Positions 34,846-44,193 of a DNA stretch of 64,000 nucleotides are shown in pieces (within the stretch, counting starts at the first letter, position 1; each line of letters begins with the position of its first letter). A model generated the notes under the pieces. That model had not been told where the DNA came from. It searched no databases and was given only the letters and a program-made list of their open reading frames with translations. The translations under genes were made by a program, and so were the position numbers. Source of the stretch: an uncultured Lachnospiraceae bacterium (GTDB lineage: Bacteria > Bacillota > Clostridia > Lachnospirales > Lachnospiraceae); NCBI GenBank assembly GCA_910587765.1, contig CAJUNR010000024.1:1-64000 (forward strand), read 5' to 3'.

Positions 34846-37458
34846 CTACACCATCGTTACCTGCCGGATGACATAGACCAGCGTCAAAAGCTGACCGGAC
34901 ACCGCCGCGGCCGCGATTCCCCGGTCTGCCGGCCGGATCAGGAGAAGACCCGGATTTCTGCAGGCCGTGAGAAGGATCAGCATAAACGGCAGGAAATACC
35001 GTCCCTGAACGCCCTCGATAGACACATGGCCCATGGGCGTCCATTGAAGCAGCATTCCCAGAAGAATCAGCCCCGTGCTGCCCGCGCACAGAAGAAACAT
35101 CCAGAAGCGCGGGAATCTCCCGATGCGCACATACTCGCTCCGGCTGTCGCAGACGGACAGCAGCAGCAGAAACCAGAACAGAAAGACCACGATCATGGAC
35201 GTCTCGATTTCCACCCAGCCGAGCTTATAGCCCACCAGGGATTCCAGATAGAATCCTCCTTTATCGAGGACCGTATTCACCAGCATATAGACCAGTTCCA
35301 GCGGATCGCGCAGAAAATATCCGAGCGTATAACCGGTCAGGTACTCCGCTCCGCCGCCGGTGCTGACCACGCTGGTCGCCTCCGTCGTCCGCACAATCCC
35401 CGTCACCATCTGCATATGTTTCATCAGAAAGGCCAGGGCCGGAATGGACAGGAGCGCCCCGGTCGCCGCATATTTCTGTCTTCTGCCCCCGTAACGCGCA
35501 CAGGGAATCAGAACCGGCAGAAGGCAGAGCGGCAGATAGCTTCCGCTCTTGCAGAACACCAGAAAACAGGCCATCAGCTCCAGCAGCAGCATTCGCTGCC
35601 CGCTCATCCGCTCCTCCCCGAAGATGGACTGAAGACAGAGGCAGCAGTAGAAAAACAGCAGTCCATGCACCATGGCATCATGGGAAAAGGAAGTGCACTG
35701 CTGCACATTCACCGGCAGCAGCGCCAGCACGAACAGCGTCATTCTGCCGAAGGGAAGCCGCTTCATTCCCGCTCTCGCAAGCAGCGCGAAGATGCAGAGA
35801 TTCAGGTAACGCGCAAACAGAAGCATGGGCACGGTCCCCCAGCCCAGAATCCTGGCCAGGCTGATTCCGAGAACGGACGGCGCATAGAGCAGCAGGCTTC
35901 CTTCCAGGTTGCTGTTGATCGTGGCTTCCACCATCCGGTCGTCCTTCACTCTGGAAAACAGTCCGTAGTAAATCTTCCGATAATTGCCAATCGACGCGGA
36001 GGAGGTAAACTCCGTCGCCGCGTCTTCCGCCCGCATCAGGCAGCGGGTATCCTCCAGTCCCTCAAATCCCAGAAGGTCGTTGCTGTAGCGGTACGCCATA
36101 TCAATGTGCTTGGCTTCATCCGGCACCATCTGCGGCGTCAGCATCACATTGTAGACGAGGCCGCAGAACAGAAGCGTCACAAAGAGCACGTTCTCCAGAC
36201 GCGCCCTCTTCACAAACGTCAGATACCAGAACAGGCAGACGAACGCCTCCACGCCCAGAAACAGGAAGAAAAAGAAGCGTTTCAGGAAAATCTGAAAGTA
36301 GAGATATGCGTTCACGCACAGCCCTTCTTCGCTGGTCATAACCGAAAGTCCGCTGTCCCACAGCTCCCGGGAAAAGACAAGCCGGATCCGGTATTCGTGG
36401 TCCGACACGCCTTCCTGCGACTCCTCGAACAAAAGCCCCGCATATTCCCCGGAAATGAACTGCTCCGCCCCGATCACGGTCTCGCACAATACCCGGCCGA
36501 GCGTCAGATCCGTCACCGACGCCTGCATGCTCCCCTCCGTCAGCCGGACTCCGTCTTCCAACTGGAAGCGCACTCCCAGCCCGGTCAGCTTGTCCTGCCC
36601 CGGCTTCACATCCTGCACCAGAACCTGATGTTCTTCGCTGACCGCAAGCAGGCCTCCGTCCGGCGCAAAAACCGTCTCCTTCTCCGTCGTATTCTGCGCG
36701 ATCCGAATCTGCGTATCATACAGATAATAGAACGTCAGCGCCGTAACGACAAGCGCCGCCGCCAGAGCGCCCAGCTCCCGCCTCGAAGGAGGCACAAGCA
36801 GCGGCTCCCTCTTCCGTCCCGTCTTTCTTCCCGATTTTCCGGAACGGTCTTTCACAAAACCGCCGGCCCCGTAGATCCCGACTCCGAAAAGCATCAGAAT
36901 CAGGCCCGCAAACACCGGCTCACGGTAACGGTGCACCCACACGATATCGATCAGATTATAGATCAGATTGTTCGGAAGCAGTCTGCCGTTCAGATACGCC
37001 TCGCCCGGCGCGGACGCCGACTCGTTCAGCCACACGGACGGTCCCTGCGAAGATGCGTCGGTCTGCATTCTCACCGTGATCGTCTCCGGTATTCGTTCCA
37101 GCCGCTCAAAGGAAAGCGGAACGAACAGGAAGCGGTCTTCCGAAAGTTCTTTCAGGCCGTACGCCCTCTCCGCGATCACCGTCCGGCCGTCGAACGCCTG
37201 AATCAGAAGCTGCTCCTCCTCATAGGCATGTCCGTTCGGGGTAAAGAAAAAACCGATCTGCTCTGCCGTATCGGTGGAAGGCTTCAGGACAAATTCCAGA
37301 ACGTCGTCCGCCGTCAGTTCCTCGGTCTTCGTACGAATATTGGCCTGATTCGCGCCCCCGATCCCCTGAGAACGGCGCTGCTTCACCGGAATAAGAATCC
37401 CGGCGAGCATCAGCAATACACAGAAGCCAAACCAGACCAACAGATATCTTTTTCGCAT
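34846..37458 (-). CDS. Large polytopic membrane protein, DUF2142-like
   Basis: 870 residues. One N-terminal span (6-24) is followed by a loop of about 140 residues, then a second span and another loop domain, then about 10 spans from about 400. The motif MVPDEAKHIDMAYRYS fits the DUF2142 family, whose PDE(P/A)xH signature resembles the acidic active loop of GT-C glycosyltransferases. It likely handles a lipid-linked sugar at the outer face for the neighbouring glycosyltransferase cluster. AGGAGTG lies before the ATG. The repeated external domains are longer than usual for the family. Confidence 0.75.
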   Translation of the reverse strand: MRKRYLLVWFGFCVLLMLAGILIPVKQRRSQGIGGANQANIRTKTEELTADDVLEFVLKPSTDTAEQIGFFFTPNGHAYEEEQLLIQAFDGRTVIAERAYGLKELSEDRFLFVPLSFERLERIPETITVRMQTDASSQGPSVWLNESASAPGEAYLNGRLLPNNLIYNLIDIVWVHRYREPVFAGLILMLFGVGIYGAGGFVKDRSGKSGRKTGRKREPLLVPPSRRELGALAAALVVTALTFYYLYDTQIRIAQNTTEKETVFAPDGGLLAVSEEHQVLVQDVKPGQDKLTGLGVRFQLEDGVRLTEGSMQASVTDLTLGRVLCETVIGAEQFISGEYAGLLFEESQEGVSDHEYRIRLVFSRELWDSGLSVMTSEEGLCVNAYLYFQIFLKRFFFFLFLGVEAFVCLFWYLTFVKRARLENVLFVTLLFCGLVYNVMLTPQMVPDEAKHIDMAYRYSNDLLGFEGLEDTRCLMRAEDAATEFTSSASIGNYRKIYYGLFSRVKDDRMVEATINSNLEGSLLLYAPSVLGISLARILGWGTVPMLLFARYLNLCIFALLARAGMKRLPFGRMTLFVLALLPVNVQQCTSFSHDAMVHGLLFFYCCLCLQSIFGEERMSGQRMLLLELMACFLVFCKSGSYLPLCLLPVLIPCARYGGRRQKYAATGALLSIPALAFLMKHMQMVTGIVRTTEATSVVSTGGGAEYLTGYTLGYFLRDPLELVYMLVNTVLDKGGFYLESLVGYKLGWVEIETSMIVVFLFWFLLLLSVCDSRSEYVRIGRFPRFWMFLLCAGSTGLILLGMLLQWTPMGHVSIEGVQGRYFLPFMLILLTACRNPGLLLIRPADRGIAAAAVSGQLLTLVYVIRQVTMV

Positions 37459-37477
37459 AAATCACTCCTGTTATACA

Positions 37478-37535
37478 GGGCTGCCGCAGGGCAGGCCCCG
37501 ACCTCTGTGTCGGAGCCTCTCCCCTGCTGCAGCCC
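37478..37535. repeat. Imperfect nested hairpin between cdaR and the DUF2142-like gene
   Basis: GGGCTGC, GCAGGG, AGGC and CCGAC pair in order with GTCGG, GCCT, CCCTGC and GCAGCCC around CTCTGT. No U-tract. Could be a weak terminator or a degenerate mobile palindrome. Confidence 0.5.
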
Positions 37536-37556
37536 CTCTAATCCTTTCACATCATT

Positions 37557-38813
37557 CTAATGTTCCGCCGTCTCCCGGACCAGCGTCACCGTATATTCCA
37601 GACCTGCCGGCGCTTTCAGATGCTCCGGTACCGTTACGGTCACCGGCAGCGTGTACGTCCCCGGTCTTCTGCATTCCAAAAGATCCACGCTCGCGCTCAC
37701 ACTGTCGGCCGTCACGCTCTCCAGTTCGGATTCCAGTCCGCTGACGGTCACGTCCAGCACTCCCGCTTCCGCCAGATCCACTTCCAGACCCGCCGGCAGA
37801 TTCTGATACTGGATCCGGTCGCCGGTAAACAGATAACTTCTGGACGCATGCTCCGTGATCTCCATCGTGACCACAATCTCCCGCTCATCCTCGTCCGGAA
37901 TCACGATTCCCTCGTCCAGATAGCGGCTGATATCCACCGTCTGCTCCACGCTTCCCGTCAGGCGGTCCGGATTCAGGGCCTCCGGCGGAATATTGAGATT
38001 GTAAATGGAGCGAATCTGGGCGCCGGTGCCCGCGATGGTCACCGTCTCCGGTTTATAGGCGAACGCGCTGAGACCGTATCCGTCCGGCGCCGCCTGGCTC
38101 ACATCGAAGCTGATCCCCACTTCCTTCTTGTTCAGCGTTGTGACGGTTACGTTAAAGTCCGTATCCTTTCCGTAATAGTCGAGGTACGTCCCGTTGATCT
38201 CCGAACCGCCGCTGTCGTACAGCTTCAGTTTTCCGGGCCGCACAACAGTCCCGGTGATTCCTGTGATATTGACGGCCACCTGGACCGTCTTGATACGCTC
38301 CACCACGGATACGGGGCCGGTGATCTCCACCAGCGTCTGCTCGGGAATCACGGAACCGGCCACCAGCCCGTCTTCCGGCTTCCCGTCAAGCTTCACCGCC
38401 ACCTTGAACTGCTCCGTCACCGACTCCTCGATGCTGACGAGTACATTCTCCCGGTTCTGTTCCACCTTCTCGATGACGGAGTCTCCCACATACGCCACTT
38501 CGATCTTCACCATACTGCCGTACTGGAGATCCTTCTGCATATCCGCGGTCACTACAAAGTCCGACGCTTTCAGACCATTCAGCACGCTCCGCCTCGCATA
38601 GACGGTCAGATCCACCACGTCCGTCCCGTCGGCGACCCGGCACATCTGTCCCTGGGAAGTCAGCGCTTCCATATTCACCATTGTAACCTTTACGTTTCTG
38701 ATCGGCTTGCTACTCACCGCATCGCCGATATTGACCACGATCAGCCACAGGAAAACTGCCGCCACTACGGAAAGGATCTTCAAAAGCAGATTGTCAAACA
38801 GTTTTGTCTTCAT
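37557..38813 (-). CDS. cdaR: YbbR-domain protein CdaR, regulator of diadenylate cyclase
   Basis: 418 residues. One N-terminal membrane helix (about 9-30, LLLKILSVVAAVFLWLIVV) and a large outer part made of about four YbbR beta-repeats. CdaR controls the membrane diadenylate cyclase CdaA. The ATG lies within the end of cdaA (20-nt overlap), the classical cdaA-cdaR order. glmM, the usual third gene, is absent here. Confidence 0.92.
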   Translation of the reverse strand: MKTKLFDNLLLKILSVVAAVFLWLIVVNIGDAVSSKPIRNVKVTMVNMEALTSQGQMCRVADGTDVVDLTVYARRSVLNGLKASDFVVTADMQKDLQYGSMVKIEVAYVGDSVIEKVEQNRENVLVSIEESVTEQFKVAVKLDGKPEDGLVAGSVIPEQTLVEITGPVSVVERIKTVQVAVNITGITGTVVRPGKLKLYDSGGSEINGTYLDYYGKDTDFNVTVTTLNKKEVGISFDVSQAAPDGYGLSAFAYKPETVTIAGTGAQIRSIYNLNIPPEALNPDRLTGSVEQTVDISRYLDEGIVIPDEDEREIVVTMEITEHASRSYLFTGDRIQYQNLPAGLEVDLAEAGVLDVTVSGLESELESVTADSVSASVDLLECRRPGTYTLPVTVTVPEHLKAPAGLEYTVTLVRETAEH

Positions 38814-39663
38814 TCTTACTCCGACCTTTCCATAATTTAATTTTCCTGCCGTCCTCCGTCTTCGGCTGCAGCTTCTGGAGCTGCTCCTTCAACTGCTCCT
38901 GATTCAGATTCCTGAGCAGGCGTCCGTTCTTCGCCACGGAGACCGACCCGGTCTCCTCCGACACGACAACCGTCAGCGAATCGCTCACTTCGCTGATGCC
39001 TACCGCCGCCCGGTGTCTCGTCCCCAGAGCCTTACTCAAATTCATATTGTCGGACAGCGGCAGATAACAGGTGGCGGAGCGGATCCGGTTCCCGGACAGA
39101 ATCATCGCCCCGTCGTGCAGCGGCGTATTTTTCTCAAAGATATTCAGAATCAACTGGCTGGAAACCAGAGAATCGATGGAGATACCGGTTCGCTCATACT
39201 CCTGCAGACTGACTCCCTGTTCAATCACGATCAGCGCGCCGGTTCTGGCTCTGCCCATTTCAAAGCACGCCCTGATCAGTTCCTGAATCGTCCGGTCGGC
39301 CAGACCCTCCGCCTCCTTCCTGGAACCCTCAAAGGGCACGATAGATGTTAAAAGGTTCTTCTCGCCCAACTGTTCCAGAGCGCGCCGCAGCTCCGGCTGA
39401 AACACAATGATTACCGCGGTAATTCCCAGACTGAAAAAGTTCTCGGCAATCCAGAGAATCGTATTCATGTGGAAGAATGCCGCCACCGCCAGAAGCGCAA
39501 GCACCACCGCGAAACCCTTCAGCAGGTTCCACGCGCGGGTAGACTTGATCCAGTTCATAATCTGGTAGATAATAAAGGCAAGAATGATGATCTCCGCCAC
39601 GTCAGTTTTCGTGATGTTCAGCGCATCCCACGAAATATACCGATTCAGCTGTTCAAGACTCAT
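38794..39663 (-). CDS. cdaA: Diadenylate cyclase CdaA
   Basis: 289 residues. Three N-terminal membrane helices (about 23-37, 48-66, 78-90) precede the DAC domain with the catalytic DGA (184-186) in LHDGAMIL and RHR (216-218) in GTRHRAAVG. It makes cyclic di-AMP from two ATP, a signal for osmotic and cell-wall balance. The ATG at 39663 has GAGGAT 8 nt upstream; the ATG 21 nt earlier lies over that site. 36 bp downstream of the membrane-protein gene. Confidence 0.95.
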   Translation of the reverse strand: MSLEQLNRYISWDALNITKTDVAEIIILAFIIYQIMNWIKSTRAWNLLKGFAVVLALLAVAAFFHMNTILWIAENFFSLGITAVIIVFQPELRRALEQLGEKNLLTSIVPFEGSRKEAEGLADRTIQELIRACFEMGRARTGALIVIEQGVSLQEYERTGISIDSLVSSQLILNIFEKNTPLHDGAMILSGNRIRSATCYLPLSDNMNLSKALGTRHRAAVGISEVSDSLTVVVSEETGSVSVAKNGRLLRNLNQEQLKEQLQKLQPKTEDGRKIKLWKGRSKNEDKTV

Positions 39664-39699
39664 TTCCCAACATCCTCTCTTCACATGATTCCAGGCCTT

Positions 39700-40650
39700 C
39701 TAGCGTCTCCGTCTCGTAGATCTTCTTCTGGAATTAATCCTCTTGACTTTCTTTTCCGATACCGCAATCGACATTTTCGGCACCGCCTTCACATAATAAT
39801 AATATTCATCGTCTTCAAACTGCGTATATTCGGTTCTGGAATAGTCCACGCTCAGCGCAAAAAATTCCACGATCAGTGCCACCAGCACGCCCACCAGCGT
39901 TCCCAGCACGACAAAACCAATCGACACGCTGGCTTTCATGACCAGGCCGCCGATCAGGAAGAGCACCACATTGCTCACCGCCCCGGCGCAGATAGCCACA
40001 TACCAGGAGTAATCCACGCTCATCCTGCGGATCAGATAGACGATCATCAGCGTGACCGCGAATACAAGGATCGTCAGCAGCATGTTACGGTTATTCAATA
40101 CATTTTCCACCAGATACAGAAGCCTTTCGGCCATTTTCTCCGTCTCGGAACTGCTCAGCATCTTCTCGTTGTTCTTCATATAATACATCAGATAATAGCA
40201 GACCGTTCCGCATGCCAGCGGAACCGCGCAGACCGGTCCGCCCGTCAGTCCCAGAACGAGCGGCAGCACATGTGGGATTTTCAAAAAAAACGCCAGCGGC
40301 GTGAGCACCAGCACATAGCCCTGCCCCGGAGCCACCCGGAAATACACGGCGTACATGATGAACAGAATCCCCACCGTCACGGCAAACGTCTCCAGGGACA
40401 GAGCGAACGCATGCGCGCACAGCAGAAGTCCTCCGAAAACGGCCGTCATGTTCACCGGCAGAAAAGAGCAGAGCAGCGCAAGCAGCAGAGAAATCGCCGG
40501 ACTGGACACTTTCTCCATAAACCCGATCTGTCCGTTCATGAACAAAAAGGCAAAAAAAGCCAGCAGAAACTTTATGGCAGGTATCAGATAGATATCATAT
40601 CTGGAATAAAATATCTTCAGATACTGTTTTATCTCAAGTAAGCTCGTCAT
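39700..40650 (-). CDS. Conserved-type polytopic membrane protein
   Basis: 316 residues with about 9 hydrophobic spans from 22 to 265 and a soluble, very basic C-terminus ending RRRSTRRRR, preceded by an acidic, Tyr-rich stretch (EDDEYYYYVKAVPKMSI). I do not recognise a function. It overlaps the gene before it by 17 nt and lies 36 bp before cdaA, so it is probably in the same operon and may act with the c-di-AMP module at the membrane. Confidence 0.75.
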   Translation of the reverse strand: MTSLLEIKQYLKIFYSRYDIYLIPAIKFLLAFFAFLFMNGQIGFMEKVSSPAISLLLALLCSFLPVNMTAVFGGLLLCAHAFALSLETFAVTVGILFIMYAVYFRVAPGQGYVLVLTPLAFFLKIPHVLPLVLGLTGGPVCAVPLACGTVCYYLMYYMKNNEKMLSSSETEKMAERLLYLVENVLNNRNMLLTILVFAVTLMIVYLIRRMSVDYSWYVAICAGAVSNVVLFLIGGLVMKASVSIGFVVLGTLVGVLVALIVEFFALSVDYSRTEYTQFEDDEYYYYVKAVPKMSIAVSEKKVKRINSRRRSTRRRR

Positions 40651-41080
40651 GTCTCTTTTCCTCCGTCACGGCGTCCGGCGCCACATGTCTTCTTTCCTGT
40701 GCATAGATTTCTGATAGTTTCCTGAGTGTCTGCGTATAGGAACCGACGCTTTTTTTCGCCGCATGATACCGCCAGGAGCAGACACCGTACAGGACACAGA
40801 GATAGACCGCAGCCGCAGAAACATAATACAGAATTATGGTCCTGCCAAAATTTTCCAAATCCATTTTATGAAGATTGTCCAGTAAATATTCCATATGACA
40901 TGCGCCCCACAGGACAACGCAGAGCGCAAAACTTACCGTCATGAAGAACCAGCCGCAGAGAATCTGCAGACTGATGTAGTCATGCCGAAAATATCTGGAT
41001 ATCTTTAATTTTTCTTTTCCCTTTTTTTCTTCATAGAGAGAAGCCCTGGTCATCAGGATCACTTTTTCTTCATTAATCAT
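40634..41080 (-). CDS. Small membrane protein of unknown function
   Basis: 148 residues with two membrane helices (about 37-60 and 82-100), short cytoplasmic ends and a basic C-terminus. I chose the ATG at 41080 (MINEEKVILMTRASLYEEKK) because GGAG lies upstream at a proper distance; the ATG at 41137 lacks one. The 3' end overlaps the next membrane-protein gene. No family recognised; context suggests the cdaA operon. Confidence 0.65.
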   Translation of the reverse strand: MINEEKVILMTRASLYEEKKGKEKLKISRYFRHDYISLQILCGWFFMTVSFALCVVLWGACHMEYLLDNLHKMDLENFGRTIILYYVSAAAVYLCVLYGVCSWRYHAAKKSVGSYTQTLRKLSEIYAQERRHVAPDAVTEEKRHDELT

Positions 41081-41161
41081 ATACGCAGTCTCCACCTCAT
41101 ACACTCCATAGTATAACACAAATGCCTGGAAATTCAACCAGAAAGCTGTCGCCTGGAAAAA

Positions 41162-41893
41162 TCAATTGCCGTTTCCCACGCAGATACACACAAAATATAT
41201 GTTTTTCGCACCGTTTTCCTTCAGCACTTTCGCCGCGGCGTCCATCGTACTGCCCGTCGTATAAATATCGTCTACCAGTATGATATTTTGATAAGGGACT
41301 TTTCTTTTCCGAACGGAAAAGGCGTCTTTCAGATTCGTCAGCCGTTCCTGGTCGTTCAATTCCTTCTGCGCGCGCGTCTTCTTAACGCGCATCAAAAGCC
41401 CTGCATCCGCGGGGATTCCGCTCCGTCCTGACAGCTCCTTCGCCAGAAGCTCCGCCTGATTAAAGCCCCGCTTCCTCCGTCTGGAAGGATGGAGCGGTAT
41501 GGGGACAAACGCCTGCGCGCGCCAGCCGGCCATGTCTTTCGCACAGCGGTTCAGAATCTCTTCCGCATAAAACGCGGCATATTCTCTCCTGCCGCCGTAT
41601 TTGTAAGCGGCAATCGACCTCTGCATGACCGAATCGTAGACAAACGGCGCCCTTCCCTTCTCAAACCGGTGCTTCCTTCCGAGGCAGTCCCGGCAGTATT
41701 CCTCTTCCTCCAGGACGAGAGGCTTCCCGCATTTGTGGCAGAAATGCGCTCCTGTATACGGAAGTCTTGTGCGGCAGATCAGACAAACCCGTTCGCCTCT
41801 GTCCTCCACCGCTTCCTGACAGACCGGGCATCTGCGCGGATAGAAAAGTCCCGCTGCATCCGGTCTCCATTTAATGATTCTCTTCCGATTCAT
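41162..41893 (-). CDS. comF: ComF-family phosphoribosyltransferase-like protein
   Basis: 243 residues. N-terminal zinc ribbon with CPVCQ, CLIC, CHKC and CRDC, then a PRTase domain with the PRPP loop NIILVDDIYTTGSTMDAAAKVL near the C-terminus. ComF is needed for DNA uptake in Bacillus and acts with a cytoplasmic ATPase on incoming single-stranded DNA. It overlaps the end of recD2 by 23 nt, so both DNA-handling proteins are coupled. Confidence 0.9.
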   Translation of the reverse strand: MNRKRIIKWRPDAAGLFYPRRCPVCQEAVEDRGERVCLICRTRLPYTGAHFCHKCGKPLVLEEEEYCRDCLGRKHRFEKGRAPFVYDSVMQRSIAAYKYGGRREYAAFYAEEILNRCAKDMAGWRAQAFVPIPLHPSRRRKRGFNQAELLAKELSGRSGIPADAGLLMRVKKTRAQKELNDQERLTNLKDAFSVRKRKVPYQNIILVDDIYTTGSTMDAAAKVLKENGAKNIYFVCICVGNGN

Positions 41894-44108
41894 ACGTCTC
41901 CACCTCCCGAATCCGGTCGAGGAACCCGCTGTAGCGGGCCTGTTCGCAGGTATTTTCTATCATCATCTCGAACGTCTGCTCGCTCCCCACCAGCGTCACG
42001 CAGGATCTGGCGCGGGTCACGGCTGTATAGAGCAGATTGCGGTTCAGAAGCATCTTCGGGCCGGTCAGAAGAGGAATCACCACTGCCGGATATTCGCTCC
42101 CCTGAGATTTATGTATCGTCACCGCGTAGGACAGCTCCAGTTCATCCAGTTGGGAGAAACTGTAGGTCACCGTCCGGTAATCGTCAAAAAGCACTTCCAT
42201 GGTCTCCGCCATGGCGTCGATTGTGCGGATCACACCCATATCCCCGTTAAAGACCCCCGTTCCGTGGTCCACGGCCATGCCGTAACGGTTCTTCGCCTCC
42301 CATTCCGTCTGGTAATTGTTCTTGATCTGCATCACCTTGTCGCCTTCCCGGAACAATCCGCGGCCGGTCTCTTTCTCGGCCTTGCCCGGCGCGGGCGGGT
42401 TCAGATACTTCTGCAGCATCTCGTTCAGCCGTTCCACCCCCAGGATCCCTTTGCGCATAGGCGTCAGCACCTGAATGTCGAACGGTCTGGCATTCACATA
42501 GCGCGGAAGCTTCTCCATCACAAGAGCCAGCACCACCCGCAGGATGAGATTGGGATCCTGCCTTCTCAAAAAGAAAAAGTCCCTGCTCCTGTTGTCCAGC
42601 GTCACCGGTTCCCCGCGGTTGATTCTATGTGCGTTCACAATGATATCGCTCTGCCCCGCCTGCCGGAAGATCTTCTCCAGCATGACGACCGGATACGCCT
42701 CCGAGAGAATCATATGCTTCAGCACGCATCCCGGCCCAACGCTCGGAAGCTGATGGATGTCCCCCGCGAGAATCAGGCGCGTCCCCACGCTGACGGCCTG
42801 AAGCAGCGCATGCATCAGATAGAGATCCACCATGGACATTTCGTCGATGATAATCAGATCCGCTTCCAGCGGATTCTCCTCGTTGCGCTCAAAGAAAGCC
42901 TGTTCCCGCTCCTCCGACGGTTTGCCGGACAGCTCCAGAAGCCGGTGGATCGTCAGCGCCTCATATCCGGTCGTCTCCGTCATCCGTTTGGCCGCGCGGC
43001 CCGTCGGCGCCGCCAGGAGGATCTCCATATCCTCCGTCTCAAAATAGCGGATGATCGCGTTGATCGTCGTCGTCTTCCCGGTTCCGGGGCCGCCGGTGAG
43101 AATCAGAAGCCCGTTTCTGACGGCCTCAACCACCGCTTTGCGCTGCATCCTGTCCAGTTCTATGCAGAGTTCCCCCTCCACTTTTCGGAGCTTCCGCAGG
43201 ATCTGCTCCTCCTCCGTCTCACAGCTCAGCTTCAGATCATGAAGCATCCTTGCCATATGAAGTTCCATATAGTAGTTGCGCGCGTAGAATACCATTGTCC
43301 CCTCCGCACTGTCCCGGATGACCAGCTTACGGTCCATGCACAAATTCATCATCTGCGCTTCCGGACCGGAATCGTCCAGCCGCAGAAGCTGAGCGGTGCG
43401 CGAAAGAAGCTGCTCTTTCGGCAGACAGGTATGCCCTTCCATGGCCGCCTGCTGCAGCACGTACAGAAGCCCGCTGCGGATGCGGTAATCCGAATCGGTA
43501 CGGATGCCGATCCGCTCCGCAATCTCATCCGCCGTCTTGAAACCCACACCGGAGATGTCCTCCGACAGCCGATACGGATTCTCCTGAACGACCTGACAGG
43601 TCCTCTGCCCGTACTGCCGGTAGATCTTTGCCGCCAGCGGCGCGGAGATGCCGTATCCGGTCAGAAACATCATGACCTGACGGAGCTCTCTCTTCTCCTC
43701 CATCTGCTCCGCGATCTCCCGCGCTTTCCGCTCGCTGATTCCCTTCACTTCCGACAGCCGTTCCGGTTCCTCTTCCATGATACGGAAAGTATCTCCCCGG
43801 AATCTCCGCACGATGCGGGCCGCCAGCGCAGCTCCAACCCCTTTGACGGCACCGCTTCCAAGATACCGCTCCATAGCCGCTTCGTCTTCCGGCGGCAGCG
43901 CTTTCATCTGCTCCACCTTCATCTGCTCGCCGTACAGGGGATGCTCCTTCATCGTTCCCTGAACCTCGATCAGTTCGCCCTCCGCAAGCACCGGAAACGT
44001 GCCCACGCAGGTCAGTTCCTCCTCCCCGGATATCAGCTGAAAGACCGAGTATCCGTTATCGGCATTCCGGAATACAATGTGCTCCACATATCCCCTGCGT
44101 ATCTCCAT
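41871..44108 (-). CDS. recD2: RecD-like ATP-dependent DNA helicase
   Basis: 745 residues: N-terminal OB-like domain, tandem helix-hairpin-helix motifs (about 80-190), then superfamily 1 helicase motifs: GGPGTGKTTTINAI (Walker A), IIDEMSMVD (motif II), LAGDIHQLPSVG (motif III), and the late VTIHKSQGSEYPAV and YTAVTRARSCVTLVG. It is the RecB/C-independent RecD2 with 5'-3' helicase activity, implicated in DNA repair. Promoter not clear; downstream of mreB's terminator. Confidence 0.95.
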   Translation of the reverse strand: MEIRRGYVEHIVFRNADNGYSVFQLISGEEELTCVGTFPVLAEGELIEVQGTMKEHPLYGEQMKVEQMKALPPEDEAAMERYLGSGAVKGVGAALAARIVRRFRGDTFRIMEEEPERLSEVKGISERKAREIAEQMEEKRELRQVMMFLTGYGISAPLAAKIYRQYGQRTCQVVQENPYRLSEDISGVGFKTADEIAERIGIRTDSDYRIRSGLLYVLQQAAMEGHTCLPKEQLLSRTAQLLRLDDSGPEAQMMNLCMDRKLVIRDSAEGTMVFYARNYYMELHMARMLHDLKLSCETEEEQILRKLRKVEGELCIELDRMQRKAVVEAVRNGLLILTGGPGTGKTTTINAIIRYFETEDMEILLAAPTGRAAKRMTETTGYEALTIHRLLELSGKPSEEREQAFFERNEENPLEADLIIIDEMSMVDLYLMHALLQAVSVGTRLILAGDIHQLPSVGPGCVLKHMILSEAYPVVMLEKIFRQAGQSDIIVNAHRINRGEPVTLDNRSRDFFFLRRQDPNLILRVVLALVMEKLPRYVNARPFDIQVLTPMRKGILGVERLNEMLQKYLNPPAPGKAEKETGRGLFREGDKVMQIKNNYQTEWEAKNRYGMAVDHGTGVFNGDMGVIRTIDAMAETMEVLFDDYRTVTYSFSQLDELELSYAVTIHKSQGSEYPAVVIPLLTGPKMLLNRNLLYTAVTRARSCVTLVGSEQTFEMMIENTCEQARYSGFLDRIREVETYESEENH

Positions 44109-44151
44109 GCGCCACCTCCTGTCCGGAATGCTTTTTTATCCCGCGATGCGA

Positions 44152-44185
44152 CAAAAGGCTGCTGCAAAAAGTTCCGCAGCAGCCT
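44152..44185 (-). terminator. Intrinsic terminator after mreB
   Basis: AGGCTGCTGC, 10-nt loop, GCAGCAGCCT, then TTTT on the minus strand. Confidence 0.75.
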
Positions 44186-44193
44186 GTCCTGCA

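Noticed and set aside
35026..37560. 844-residue plus-strand open frame
   Set aside because: It is antisense to the DUF2142-like gene. High GC and third-position bias leave the opposite frame open; the translation is rich in Arg, His and Gln with no domain.
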